Below, one piece after another: positions 34,376-45,321 of a DNA stretch of 64,000 bases (position 1 is the stretch's first letter; each line of letters starts with the position of its first letter). The DNA comes from Laguncularia racemosa (lineage: Eukaryota; Streptophyta; Magnoliopsida; Myrtales; Combretaceae), in assembly GCA_037954665.1 (NCBI GenBank), contig JBBMOL010000134.1, positions 682,001-746,000 on the forward strand, read 5' to 3'. Made by a program: the position numbers and the translations under genes. The notes under the pieces are model-generated. The model had not been told where the DNA came from, did not search any database, and was given only the letters and a program-made list of their open reading frames with translations.

Positions 34376-36114
34376 TAAGTAACCCTCCAGGATATAGTAA
34401 CTGTCATTAGGTTCCTGATTGATATATTTTCTCCATATAGTCCGAAATCCACATCCTCTTCATACAGTTCCTTCAGCTGCTCAAAACCTACCACCTCAGC
34501 CTTCATGGTGACTAATAAATCCGCTTTCCTACTTAATGCGTTTGCTACCTTATTTTGGACCCCGGATTTGTGCATCAAGCGGAATGGAAACTTTTGCAGA
34601 AATTGGATCCATCTGGCATGCATGTCTTTACAGATACGGGTCTGATTACTCAGATGTTTTAGAGCGACACAATCCGAGTACGGGATAAACTCTTTACCGA
34701 CCAAGTAGTGCTCCCACATCCTCAAAGCTCTGACCACGGAGTAGAACTTCTTATCATAAGTGGACCAGCTCCTCCTGGCTTCACAGAGCTTCTCACTATG
34801 GAAGGCCACAGGTCTCTTCTCCTGAGATAACACGGCTCTAATGCCCACGCCACTGGCATTACAGTCCACCTCGAATAGTTTGTCAAAGTCTGGTAATGCC
34901 AACACCGGTGCACTACACAATCTTTCTTTTAGCACAACAAACCCGGACTCAGCTTCCCCATCCCAATGAAACTTTCCTTTCTTCAGGCACTCAGTTAATG
35001 GGGCGGCGACAGTACTAAAATGTTGTATAAAGCGCCTATAAAATCCTGTCAACCCCAGAAAGCTCCTTAACTCAGTGGTTGTTTTGAGAGTGGGCCAATC
35101 TCTAATGGCCCTTACCTTGTCCTCATCTACCGTTATGCCCTCACCGCTCACTACAAAACCCAAGAACAACAACTTTTTCGACAGGAATATGCACTTCTTG
35201 AGATTAGCATAAAGCTTATTCTCTCTTAGTACAGTTAATACACTTCTCAAATGCACTAAATGTTCATCCCCAGTCTTGCTATATATTAAGATATCATCAA
35301 AGTATACTACCACAAACCTACCAATGAAAGGTTTAAGTACCTGATTCATTACGCACATGAAGGTACTAGGTGCATTGTTGAGGCCGAATGGCATAACCAA
35401 CCATTCGTATAACCCTTCCTTCGTCTTGAAAGCGATTTTCCATTCATCCCCAGGTCTGACCCGGACCTGATGATACCCACTCCTAAGATCCACCTTTGAA
35501 AATATTACTACTCCATTAAGCCTATCCAACATGTCTTCAATACGAGGAATTGGGAATTTATACCCAATTATGATCTTGTTGATTGCATGGCTATCCACAC
35601 ACATCCTCCAACTACTATCCTTCTTGGGCATCAATAGCGCCGAAACGGCACATGGGCTCATGCTATTCCTGATGAATCCTTTATCCAGTAATTCCTGGAC
35701 CTTCTCTTGTAGGACTTCCGTCTCTTTGGGGCTCATCCTATAATGAGGGATATTAGGAAGGCTAGCCTCAAGCACCAAGCCAATGTGGTGTTGGATGTCT
35801 CGCAATGGAGGCAATCCTTCTGGTAAATCTTCCGGCACTACTTCTTTGAACTCTTCTAATATCCCCTTTACTTCTTTCGGAACCTCTTCACTACCTACGC
35901 CTTCTCCCATATTTTTCACAACAAGAGCATGCATCAATCGAGATTCTTTGATGTCCTCGGTCATCTCTTTCTCTGATTGAGTGATTGTCAGAAAGGATTT
36001 CCCTTCTGCCCTATGTGTCTTGGGTCGTTTATCCGTCAATGGCAGCAATGTATATTTCACGCCCCCTTTCTCCAACCTATATTTATTTTCTTTCCCGGCA
36101 TGTTGGGCATCCAC
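34375..36114 (-). CDS. Gypsy reverse transcriptase and RNase H (579-residue open frame, element remnant)
   Basis: Uninterrupted for 579 codons. The polymerase has KEVLQEKVQELLDKGFI, then WRMCVDSHAINKI, FSKVDLRSGYHQVR, MPFGLNNAPSTFM and the catalytic VVYFDDILIYS. The connection and RNase H have LGLTGFYRRFIQHFS, FEVDCNASGVGIRAVLSQEK and PVAFHSEKLCEARRSWSTYDK. The frame ends with a one-base shift near 34410, after which the integrase frame continues. Element-derived, minus strand. This is the best preserved coding segment of any transposon in the window. It is open, but there is no evidence that it is expressed. Confidence 0.88.
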   Translation of the reverse strand: MDAQHAGKENKYRLEKGGVKYTLLPLTDKRPKTHRAEGKSFLTITQSEKEMTEDIKESRLMHALVVKNMGEGVGSEEVPKEVKGILEEFKEVVPEDLPEGLPPLRDIQHHIGLVLEASLPNIPHYRMSPKETEVLQEKVQELLDKGFIRNSMSPCAVSALLMPKKDSSWRMCVDSHAINKIIIGYKFPIPRIEDMLDRLNGVVIFSKVDLRSGYHQVRVRPGDEWKIAFKTKEGLYEWLVMPFGLNNAPSTFMCVMNQVLKPFIGRFVVVYFDDILIYSKTGDEHLVHLRSVLTVLRENKLYANLKKCIFLSKKLLFLGFVVSGEGITVDEDKVRAIRDWPTLKTTTELRSFLGLTGFYRRFIQHFSTVAAPLTECLKKGKFHWDGEAESGFVVLKERLCSAPVLALPDFDKLFEVDCNASGVGIRAVLSQEKRPVAFHSEKLCEARRSWSTYDKKFYSVVRALRMWEHYLVGKEFIPYSDCVALKHLSNQTRICKDMHARWIQFLQKFPFRLMHKSGVQNKVANALSRKADLLVTMKAEVVGFEQLKELYEEDVDFGLYGENISIRNLMTVTISWRVT

Positions 36115-36560
36115 GTCAAACTGCTAAGGTCGTCCGAATAACAAGTGGCAGGCATCCATAACGACGATATCGCAATAGGCTTCATCCCGATATTTGCCTA
36201 TCGAGAAGGGAACCCAACACCTCTCCTTCAGCTCAATTCGCTCTGCCGCCTTAATCCACCCTATGGTGTAGGGGTTCGGATGTTTCTCTACCGGCAGCTG
36301 GAGTCATTTCACAACCTCTCTCCCGACTATGTTCTCACAACTCCCACTGTCAATAATCAGGTCGAACACTCTCCCACCAATTGTGCACCTAGTGCGAAAT
36401 AGCTGGTGTTGTTGCGAATTATCCTCCTGTTTTGGTGCTAGCATCATCCTTCTGATCACATAGCTCGGTTCCACTCCATCATCAACCTCATCATAATATT
36501 CATCCTTACCATCTGGTTCACATCACACTTTCTCCTCTTCCTCCCTTTCGACAATGTTTA
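36115..36560 (-). pseudogene. Gypsy aspartic protease region, broken
   Basis: Element-sense reading gives TIGGRVFDLIIDSGSCENIV at about 36385-36326, with the Asp-Ser-Gly active site of retroviral-type proteases. HLLFGRP then precedes a TAG where Trp is usual (GRPW), just before the polymerase frame. Upstream, the acidic linker has an in-frame stop. The family role is maturation of gag-pol. Confidence 0.78.
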
Positions 36561-36564
36561 TAGT

Positions 36565-37843
36565 CCGTCAATCTGGGCATCCGTTGGATCGATGCCCCGG
36601 TTGATTACACCTATAATACTTTCCCGTAATCGGTTTAGCATATGGATTACTTTGTCTTGGGGTCTCTTTGCTCTCAAGAGGCTTCTTTCCCTCAACCTTG
36701 TCTTCTTTCTTCTCCGTACTCCCAGTTGGTTTCTCGGCTACTCCTCTAACCCTTTCACCAATCACCCGGCTGCCACTGCCATTACTATCATACAAATAGT
36801 TCCTTTTGCCCCCCACCAAGCCTCGCACTCTGCTCTTGAATCATCATCTCAACTCTAAGGGCCAAATTCTTTGCCTCATTGACAGTTCTGAACATCATCA
36901 CCTCGATTTTATCCCTAACCTGGAGCTTCAATCCGTCCACAAATCGCGCTACCTGCTGACCCTTGGTCTCCCTCAGATCATTCCTCTCCTCCAGCCTCAT
37001 AAACTCAGCGGTGTATTCATGCACCGTCCTTTGTCCCTGACGATATCGTTGGTATTGCTGGAAGAGAATTTGCTCATAGTCGGGTGGTAGAAAATCCCTC
37101 TGCAACAGATTCTTTATGCGGTACCATGTCCTTATAGATTACTTTCCCTCTCTCTGTCTCCGGTTCTGCAGACGATCCCACCATGTAGATGCTCCTCCTT
37201 TCAGCCTACAAGCAACCAACCGTACTTTCCTATCCTCGGGTACCTCCATATAGTTGAAAAATCTATCGACTTCTGCAAGCCAATCCAGGAAATCTTCTAT
37301 ATTGAGATTACCATTAAAGGATGAAATATCTACCTTGAGACGGAAATCACCGCCATCTGTATGATCGTATCCCTGGTGGTTTCTTCGATATCCGCCACCA
37401 TACTCCTGATCAATCCGGTCATCGACCCCGCGGTATCTGCCACCACCAACACTGCCTCTCCTTGGTGGTTATCCCCTCCTCTGCAGGAATTCACCCTCTT
37501 CCTCAGAGGAACTCTCATCTAGCCTTTGATTCCACTGATTCGCGGCTGCAGGTTGATTGATAGGACCGCTACGAGCGACTGCTACTCTTGGTCGATCTCC
37601 ACCAACATCCCTATTTCTGTTGTGGCCCATCGCCATAGCGTCGAAACGCATAATCAAGTCTCCCAAGCGCTGCTCTACGCGCCCGAGCCTCTGTTCCATG
37701 GCTTCGACCACTGTCCTTGGAGCCCATTGATTGACTCCTTGGACTTTTGCGTCCCGATCTAGGTCGAGAACGCGACCACCGTCAACACCGTCGTTAGCTG
37801 ACATCTCCGCAGGAAATTGCCTTGCTCTGATACCAACCGACAC
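36565..37843 (-). pseudogene. Gypsy gag and zinc knuckle, broken
   Basis: The start lies near the primer-binding site (37843; ARQFPAEMSANDGVDGGR), with a coiled stretch VEAMEQRLGRVEQRLGDLIM. A frame change at about 37470 and a stop near 37140 precede the gag core (QQYQRYRQGQRTVHEYTAEF, RFVDGLKLQVRDKIEVM, 37105-36788). The zinc knuckle YYRCNQPGHRSNGCPD at about 36620-36568 has Tyr in place of the first Cys. The gag core aligns in style with plant retrotrans_gag. Confidence 0.83.
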
Positions 37844-38409
37844 AGCGCGGAAAGCGTAAACAACACGAGACCAATTCTAGGATTGGACCTCATGAATAAA
37901 CAAAGAATAGTTATGAGTTTATTCTTTGAAAATATCGACTGCGCACAATCGAGGAAGCAGATAACAATCTTCTTTAAAAGTATATATTGACAAAAGAATA
38001 AAAAACTAACCCTAGAATGGCCTAAAGGCTATTTATAGTCTTTAGGGAAATAATTAACAAGGAAATAAATATACATATACACGTCCGTCATCTGGATTAT
38101 ACACGGCTGTGTATCAGGCCGTGTAGGCTTCTGTGGGTACTCTTGATACAACATAAGGTTGTGCCTTCTGGCCGTGTATCAGGTCGTGTAGCCTTCTGTG
38201 GGTACTCCTGATACAACACACGGCCATGCCTTCTGGCCGTGTATAAGGCCGTGTAAGTTTCTGTGGATTTTCCTGACACAACACATGGCTGTGCCTTCTG
38301 GCCGTGCATGAGGCCGTGTAAGTTTCTAGGAGCTTTTCGAAACATTAAACGACTGTGCCTTGTAAGAGACATGCCCGATCAACCCGTGTCAGTTACGATG
38401 CCCGCATCA
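37838..38409 (-). repeat. Gypsy 5' LTR
   Basis: 572-bp partner of 32629-33220, with the same 65-bp tandem repeats at about 38095-38360. The inner end reads CGACACAG where the other LTR has TGACGCAG, so the canonical TG is mutated here. The primer-binding site lies two bases inside. Confidence 0.88.
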
Positions 38410-39998
38410 ATATCCATTTAAGACATGCAGGCCACTATACACGAAACATGAAAAGAGGTTGCTCAAGAACAACAAAAGCTAAACAGGTTGAATAAGCACG
38501 TTGGCGGTTGGCCTATATGACGGATGGTTACTGGGCAAATTGGGACAGTTAACTTGGTTATCATCATATTACTATACGGTAGAAAAAGTTAATATTACTA
38601 TTGTCCCATGAAACTCGAGGGGCAAGAATCAACAATCATCATTCGTCAGTTGATGTACTACGATGCCTTGCCCCATATAACTTTTGATAGAAGTTTGCTG
38701 GATTTTGCAAAATACACAACAAATAGGTAAACATGGAACAACACATATTTCTCAAGAAAAGTTTATCAAAAGTGTATAGCAATAAATTTCAAACTATAAG
38801 ATTATTCACTAATGAGCATGATAAACAGAGTTTGATATAATTCCTTCTATCACCTAAGCATTATATATCTAATATTATGCTTTAAAGAGAAAAAAAAAAG
38901 TAAAGAAAAGAGAATTTTTAGGTGAGAATGAAAAATGAAAATACAGAATAAAAGTTTATAATATATTAAGCAAGAAAGTGAGATGGAAAGAAAAAGAATA
39001 AACTATCTCATCTTATTTTACTACAATTTTATATGTACATATGCATACGATAAATGAGTGTACCACCTGGTGAAACGTTCCTACCATCATTGTCTGCCTG
39101 GAAAATCTTTCCTTTTTCCTTATCATAGTTAGCCTAACATTGGTCGCCCCATTGTCAAACTTATATTACATACATGCACCGTAGATTGCATGCCTTGTGG
39201 ATCCTGCTTTTCACATGATGTTAGAAAAATGGTGCAACTTCGGATGAGGACAAGATAATGAGGCTTAGAGAAGTAATTTTATTAGACTTCTATGGTCATT
39301 TAATAATGAAAGTTTTAACTTTATTGCTCTTGATTTTCGGTTCTCAAGCCTTGAATTTTAAGTGCTAAAACTTGATATCTGAAATTTAGTCCTTTGATAC
39401 TTGATAATGGAAAAATGAATTCTCATGAATGGAGAACTATATGGTATTATCAACCTAATAATTACTAGACTATTATTGGGCTTAGCACATTTAATATAGT
39501 TATATTTTTTAGCTCCCCATAAAATTTTTAATTTTATTTTATTTTTCAAAATGTAGCTTTTATAAGCCAAAGATTTGTATTCCAACTGGATGAAACACCA
39601 TTTTTTTTTTTTTTGAGATAGAACAGGTTTAAATCTTCCTTCTTCATTAATTGTGTAATATGTAATTGAAGAAAAAATATTGTAGCTTTTATTGAATTTT
39701 CTAATCCTTCCCTTATTAACTTTCTTAATCTGAATACAACCGTCCCTTTCATACAAGTTAAATTTATGAATGATGCAGTTACCTCTGTTCTCCTCATTTT
39801 TTTTAATATTCTTTTTTATACTTACTTTCCAACAATATTGAAATGAAATCATAAAAAGTCCATCTTTAAAGAGTTAAAGATGGACAACTGTTGATGGCGG
39901 ATTCTTGGGCCATAATCTACATGAACGAATTCGGTAGGCCAAATCATTCTATCACTATTTGAGTAATTTCAAAGTTCATACAATTTTTTATTTCTATC
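38410..39998. repeat. Continuation of duplicated flank, right of Gypsy
   Basis: Matches 40490-42350 in order: ttaagacatgcaggcc / ttaagacattgcaggcc, gaaactcgaggggcaag, tgataatggaaaaa and attattgggctta with a ttaatatagttatatttt block. No genes. Open frames at 39358-39852 on the minus strand are AT-driven and not family-like. Confidence 0.7.
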
Positions 39999-42350
39999 TT
40001 TAACAATCCGCTATGACAGGACTAAACATAGCCATTAAAACTCATCTATCCTTTTAAATATATATTCACATATCTTGCAAAAATAGTCTCTATAATTCTC
40101 GTCTTAAAAAAGATAAACATGTTGTTGGAGAGAAAGCCAGCCACCACCTCTGTCCAAAGCCCAAACTAACCCAAACAAGACAAGCCCGACCACTTCTTCA
40201 CCGACAAGATGTGGGTTTGTTTTAAATGGAATTGTGGCCATCGAAAGGTGGACTTAAGTTGCGTATTCGACTATTTGCTAAATTTAAAAGAATTTATATT
40301 TTAATCATCTGTTAATTATTCTAAATCATTGGAAAATTTAATTCATCTATGGTAATTTTAGAATAAAAATTGGGAATTTTAAGAAATAATATAATTAAAA
40401 AAAAATCTACCAGCATATGTGATAAATAGAATAGATAGAATGTAAATGGGAAGAGATTTCAAATTTGGAATAAAGAGCTTTTGCATTATAGTATCCACTT
40501 AAGACATTGCAGGCCACCTGTACACGAAATATGAAAAAGGGGTTGCTCAAGATCAACAAAAACTAAACAAGATGATTGTTAGGCAAACTTGGTTACCATT
40601 ACCATACAGTAGGAAAAAAAAAATCGATATTGTTATTATTATCCCACGAAACTCGAGGGGCAAGAGTCAACGACCATCATTGGTTTGTTGATGCACTACG
40701 ATGTCTTACCCTATAAATAGCATTTTTTTTTCTTATAAAAGTAAATCTTAAATCAATAAAAAGTTATGCAAAAATTGATAAAAGTTGGTTAGATTTTACA
40801 AAATACATAACAAATAGATAAACATGGAACGGACACATATTTTTTAAGAAAAGTTTATCAAAGGTATATAGCAATAAATTTCAAACTATAAGATTATTCA
40901 CTATCGAGCATGATAAAACATTGTTTGATACATTATAATAATTTATAATAATTTTATTTTTATAATTATTATCATAGTTACCGTATGGTTTGATTGCCCC
41001 ATTAGCTCTAGGCATTGCGGTAACGAGGTCATTGGTGTTTCATGGCTAAGACTAGAGGCACGAAGCCCCCAAACATGAATAAGCGTAAGGCATAGAAAGA
41101 ACATTGCCGTGTTGGTGTGTGTGTCCTACAGTGGCATTGCATTACCAATTCAATCTAGGAACTGTGGATGCAGAGGTTTGTCAAACTTATATGGCGTACG
41201 TGAACTGTAGATTGTTTGCCCCGTGAGCATGCTTTTCACATCAGATGTTAGAAAAACGTTGCAAATTTGGACAAATCACTTCGAGTGGAATGAAATAATG
41301 AGGTGAATGAGTCAGAGCTTAAAAGCTTCAACCTGTCAATGTCTTGAATTCTAAGCTTATTCTTTTGAAGCTTGATAATGGAAAAAATGAAATCCCCGTG
41401 AATGGGAAACTAGATGCATGAACCATTTTATGACCAATGAATGAGATCGGCTAAGTCTTCTTATGACATTTATTCAACTTCTCGAAGGTGCATTCCTTTG
41501 GTGGGCCCGCTCAGCATGAAGACTTATCCAATGGGTTAAGATCGGGTTGGCCAATGTCAATGGTCCTTATTTGCTCTCCATCAAACTAATATCCCCTTAA
41601 ATGTTCGCAAAGAAAATATTTGATTACTTGAATATTATTACCAACCAAATAATTAGTAGACCATTATTGGGCTTATCCCATTTAATATAGTTATATTTTC
41701 TTAGCCCTCTACAAAAATTTTTATTTTTATTTTTTTCAAAATATAACTCATATTGAATTTAGTAATCCATCCCTCCTTATTAACTTTCTTAAACTGTTTA
41801 GACGCAGTCTTAAGCTAAATCACACTTTTAGATTTGATGAAATTCAACCTGCAAAATGAACAAACATAAGTTATCAAAACACCGCATATATTTCCGGTAC
41901 TTAAATTGCAATGCTCAAGTAAAAAAAAGTAACATAAGGGTAAGACAATTGAAATATATGAGGGGTACCTAAATAGAGAGACATCTTTTTATAGTATTGA
42001 GGAGATTCTATTTTAGGTAAACAATTTATTTTTTTTAAAGATGCTCATATTATAATAGGAAATACTCAATTAAGGTGTGTTCTCCCAAGGATTCAAATTA
42101 CCTTCCTAATTTATCTAACTAGTTTTAGCATTTTCCTATTATGTAATTAGGCCGAAATAAAATGGGTCTTAGGGTCTTAAACTAATATAAGTATACAACA
42201 CAATCTTCCCTTTTATTCAGGTTAAATTTATGAATGACACGGCTACCTTTGCTCCTCCTCATTATTTTTTATTTATTATTTTTGTTATTTTTTTTTCATT
42301 CCTTTCTTTTTTTATACTTATTTTCCAACAACACCGAAATAAAATCATAG
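39999..42350. repeat. Flank unit 3 of the duplicated region, with an empty Gypsy site
   Basis: Starts with caatccgctatgacaggact (about 40008), the same block seen at 29250 and 32429. At about 40488-40500 it reads attatagtatccacttaaga, which corresponds to 32617-32628 joined to 38410-38424 without the Gypsy element. It carries extra sequence at about 41000-41160. No genes are seen. Confidence 0.7.
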
Positions 42351-43258
42351 TTAATTATTTAAATCTATCCTATAATTAAACGTGTACATGAGCCAAATTT
42401 ACTTATAAACTACTTGAATTCAACTAAAATTTACTAAAATTCAATTTGGCAATAGTTAAGTTTGAATTCGAATTGTTCGAATATATGATAGAATTGAGCT
42501 GAAACTTTATAATATTTGACTTTATTAGCTTCTAAACTTATTAAATTTAAATAATTAAATTTGAATTGAGTTTTGATATCGATATCATCTTAATTAAAAA
42601 AATTATATATTTTAAATAATTGAATTCAATCGAATTTTATCGAGCTATATTTAAGCTTACCGAACTCGAACTTCTGCTCGACATGGTTTCAATAACCCTA
42701 CCTTCAATTAACACAATTGAAACGTGGATGTGGATGACAAACCTCCTAATATAACCATAACCTTCAAGTTCATGTGGGTCGCAATGAATTGTCGAACTAT
42801 TGGATAGAAAGCTTGTGATGATTATCATCTTACTGGAGTGATACGTGGCAATATAATTATCTTGCTGCTAACCAACCTTCTTAGCCCATTCATCATCGAA
42901 ATCTTGCAAACTGCATTAATAGGTCAACGAGAAAGGTTATCATTTGTGGTACACAAACAGACACAGGGGAGAGGAAGAGGAACTGAGGAAGTTTAGAAGT
43001 TAGCTGACCCTTTCCTAACCACAAAGGATTTTATTAGTATTGTTTTACATACATTTTCAAATACTTATTTTTCCGTAAAACATGTTGCCAATTAATCAAT
43101 ATTGTTTACAAAATTTAAAAGTTTAGGATTATATGTATATTGAGGTCAAACTTTAGGGAGTTATTTGTAATTTATTTACGATATTTTTAATTAAAATAAT
43201 AATAATTTTTCAAACTTTAACTCAACTAACATTTTTAATTAAAATAATAATAAATTAA
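42351..43258. other. AT-rich intergenic stretch
   Basis: No coding, RNA or element structure recognised. Confidence 0.4.
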
Positions 43259-44030
43259 ATTTTGGCGTTGGATTAAGGGTTGCTAGTATACTTATCCATT
43301 CTGTGAAATTAGGAGATGCATCTTCCAAAAAATTAGATCATTACAGGACCTAAAAGTTAGGCGTTCCACTCTATATATATAGACACCATTTTTTTATAAA
43401 TACGATCCCTTGTCCCATTTGTCAAAGAATTAATAGCGGGACCGCGATAGAAAGCATATGCTACTCTATGTTAAGATGCTATTTGAGCGTAGATTATGCT
43501 CATTTATACGTTTATGCTAAAACTTTTTATACTTGTGCCAAAATTTCATTAAGTACTCTTTGTTTTAAGTGAACCATTTAAGCACTTTTTGATTTAAATA
43601 TTTCATATTTGTCTTTTTTTATATCAAATAAATTGCTTTAATACTCATGAGTTATAAATAATATAAAGTACTTATCTAGTGCAATGATAGAAATATAAAC
43701 GAATTAAGTGACTCACGTGAAGTATACTAAACTTAATTTAATTTTGCTATAAATATAAAAAACTGTAATGATTCAATCAAAATATAAAGTTTAAATTAAA
43801 ATTTGACACTAGGTTAAAGGGTTACTAGTATACTTATCCATTCTTTTAAATTGGGGGATGCATCTTCCAATAATTAGATCGCTATAGGACCTAAAAGTTA
43901 GGTGCTCCACTCATATATATCCCTTTTTTCCCCCCTAAACATGATCCCTTGTCCCATTTGTCAAAGGACTAAGACAGGGACCGCAATAAAAGTATATGCT
44001 ACTCGTTATTTAGATGCTATTAAAAAAATA
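43259..44030. repeat. Direct duplication of a ~220-bp block
   Basis: 43259-43480 and 43799-44025 share ctagtatacttatccattct, gatgcatcttccaa, ggacctaaaagttagg, gatcccttgtcccatttgtc and gcatatgctactc/gtatatgctactc. The offset is about 540 bp. The 320 bases between are AT-rich and unrelated. Confidence 0.8.
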
Positions 44031-45010
44031 TATGAATATCTCAAAGGATGTTTATTAAGAAAGTGCTTTGGGCATAATTGCATTTTATTTTTTTATTTTT
44101 TATATTTGTGTAAAAATTCTATTAAAACCCTTATATTTTAAGTGAAATTATTTTAAATACGATTCTATCCTGTACTTCATAAGTTTCAATGTTTTCGTTT
44201 CCCTTCATGCATGAAAGACAAACAAGTTATAAAAGTTCATTGAATTGTATTTCATATCAACATACTAGGGTTTGTATTATTGGAGTCATATCGATTATTT
44301 TTTTTATTCCGTGATGAAATGGATTAATGAACGGATTTAATTGAAAGAAAAATACAAATACGTAGGATTTAAATAATTTGCTTGTAGCATATATTTGGCT
44401 AAATATAGTATACTAGCTTAATTATTTAAGTCTATATTTATTTTTAACCTACAATTTAAATCTACCTTAGTAGATCGAGTCACTTAGGTAACATTTAGAT
44501 TACAGTACTGAATAGTATAAAGAGAACTGGACAATACAGAGAAAGGAAAATAAGATAGTATAATTCTCTTGTATTTATTTAGTGTATGCAGTATTAGATA
44601 AAAAGTTTTGTGATGTCTTTTGTTTGGATATATAAAGTACTGTACTAAATATAATATGTAAAATACTGAATAAGGACTTTTGTATTTTTGTTTAGTAAAT
44701 TTGATTTTTTAAACATATTTTAAATGATATAAAAAATAAATATTTTATTCAGTATTTTAAGATCATTTTTGTTCAGTAACTAAGAAAATATGCAAACAAA
44801 ATAAAAGAAAAAATATTTTCTCCAATTTAGTACCATATATTTTTTACAACCAAACAATACCATAGGTACTTCCAAATCTTTAGTAGTCTTCTCTCACAAA
44901 CATCTAGAGTATAATGCCTATTAGAGTAATATATCTTTCAATAATTTCATCTTCTTATTATAGAGTATCATGATTTTCCTCCTAGAAATGGGTCCTAATA
45001 ACATTAATAG

Positions 45011-45321
45011 CACGTTTACTTCGCTGAATGGAATAAGACTGTAATTAAATAACTATTACTGGGGAATAAAATAGAGCTATAATAAGGGATGAATTCTTAT
45101 TATATTATTTAGTTGAATATAAAGGTATTACTATTACATTATTCAGTAGAGTTTTTCTCTTGCTAAATTGTAATTCTTAAGTCTAATTAAAGAATTAAGA
45201 ATTGCAATTCAACAAAACGAGGAATTGCTATTAGGGTTGAAAATTAAACTAAATATTATAGTAACAATTTTATGAGAAATAAGAAAGAAATGGAATAATC
45301 ATTCCTTCCAAGTGAACGGGT
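45011..45321. mobile_element. MITE-like element with imperfect terminal inverted repeats
   Basis: The left end cacgtttacttcgctgaatg and the right end attccttccaagtgaacggg are inverse-complementary over about 20 positions with two or three mismatches or gaps. The body is 310 bp, AT-rich and non-coding, with internal self-complementarity (attgtaattctt / aagaattgcaatt). The flanks (cattaatag / cattagag) resemble a short target duplication but not exactly. The size and tips suggest a hAT-like MITE. The insertion at 28262 looks related. Confidence 0.6.

Larger units (their letters stand above)
32629..38409 (-). mobile_element. Ty3/Gypsy LTR retrotransposon, complete structure, near-intact polymerase
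   Basis: Minus-strand element of 5.8 kb. The 3' LTR is 32629-33220 and the 5' LTR is 37838-38409. The primer-binding site TGGTATCAGAGC (element sense) at 37824-37835 is a perfect match to the expected initiator-Met tRNA complement. The polypurine tract ggtgggagagaa (element sense) abuts the 3' LTR. Flanking 5-mers gtatc (32624-32628) and atatc (38410-38414) are a target duplication with one change. The order gag, protease, reverse transcriptase, RNase H, integrase is the Gypsy order. Long frames survive but several stops and frameshifts inactivate it. Confidence 0.92.

Noticed and set aside
34722..34913. 63-codon minus-strand frame in the Gypsy polymerase region
   Set aside because: Another frame over the intact polymerase and RNase H open frame.
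39358..39852. 164-codon minus-strand frame
   Set aside because: Lys/Ile/Asn-rich, AT-driven composition. It lies in the duplicated flank, and the paired copy does not keep the frame open.
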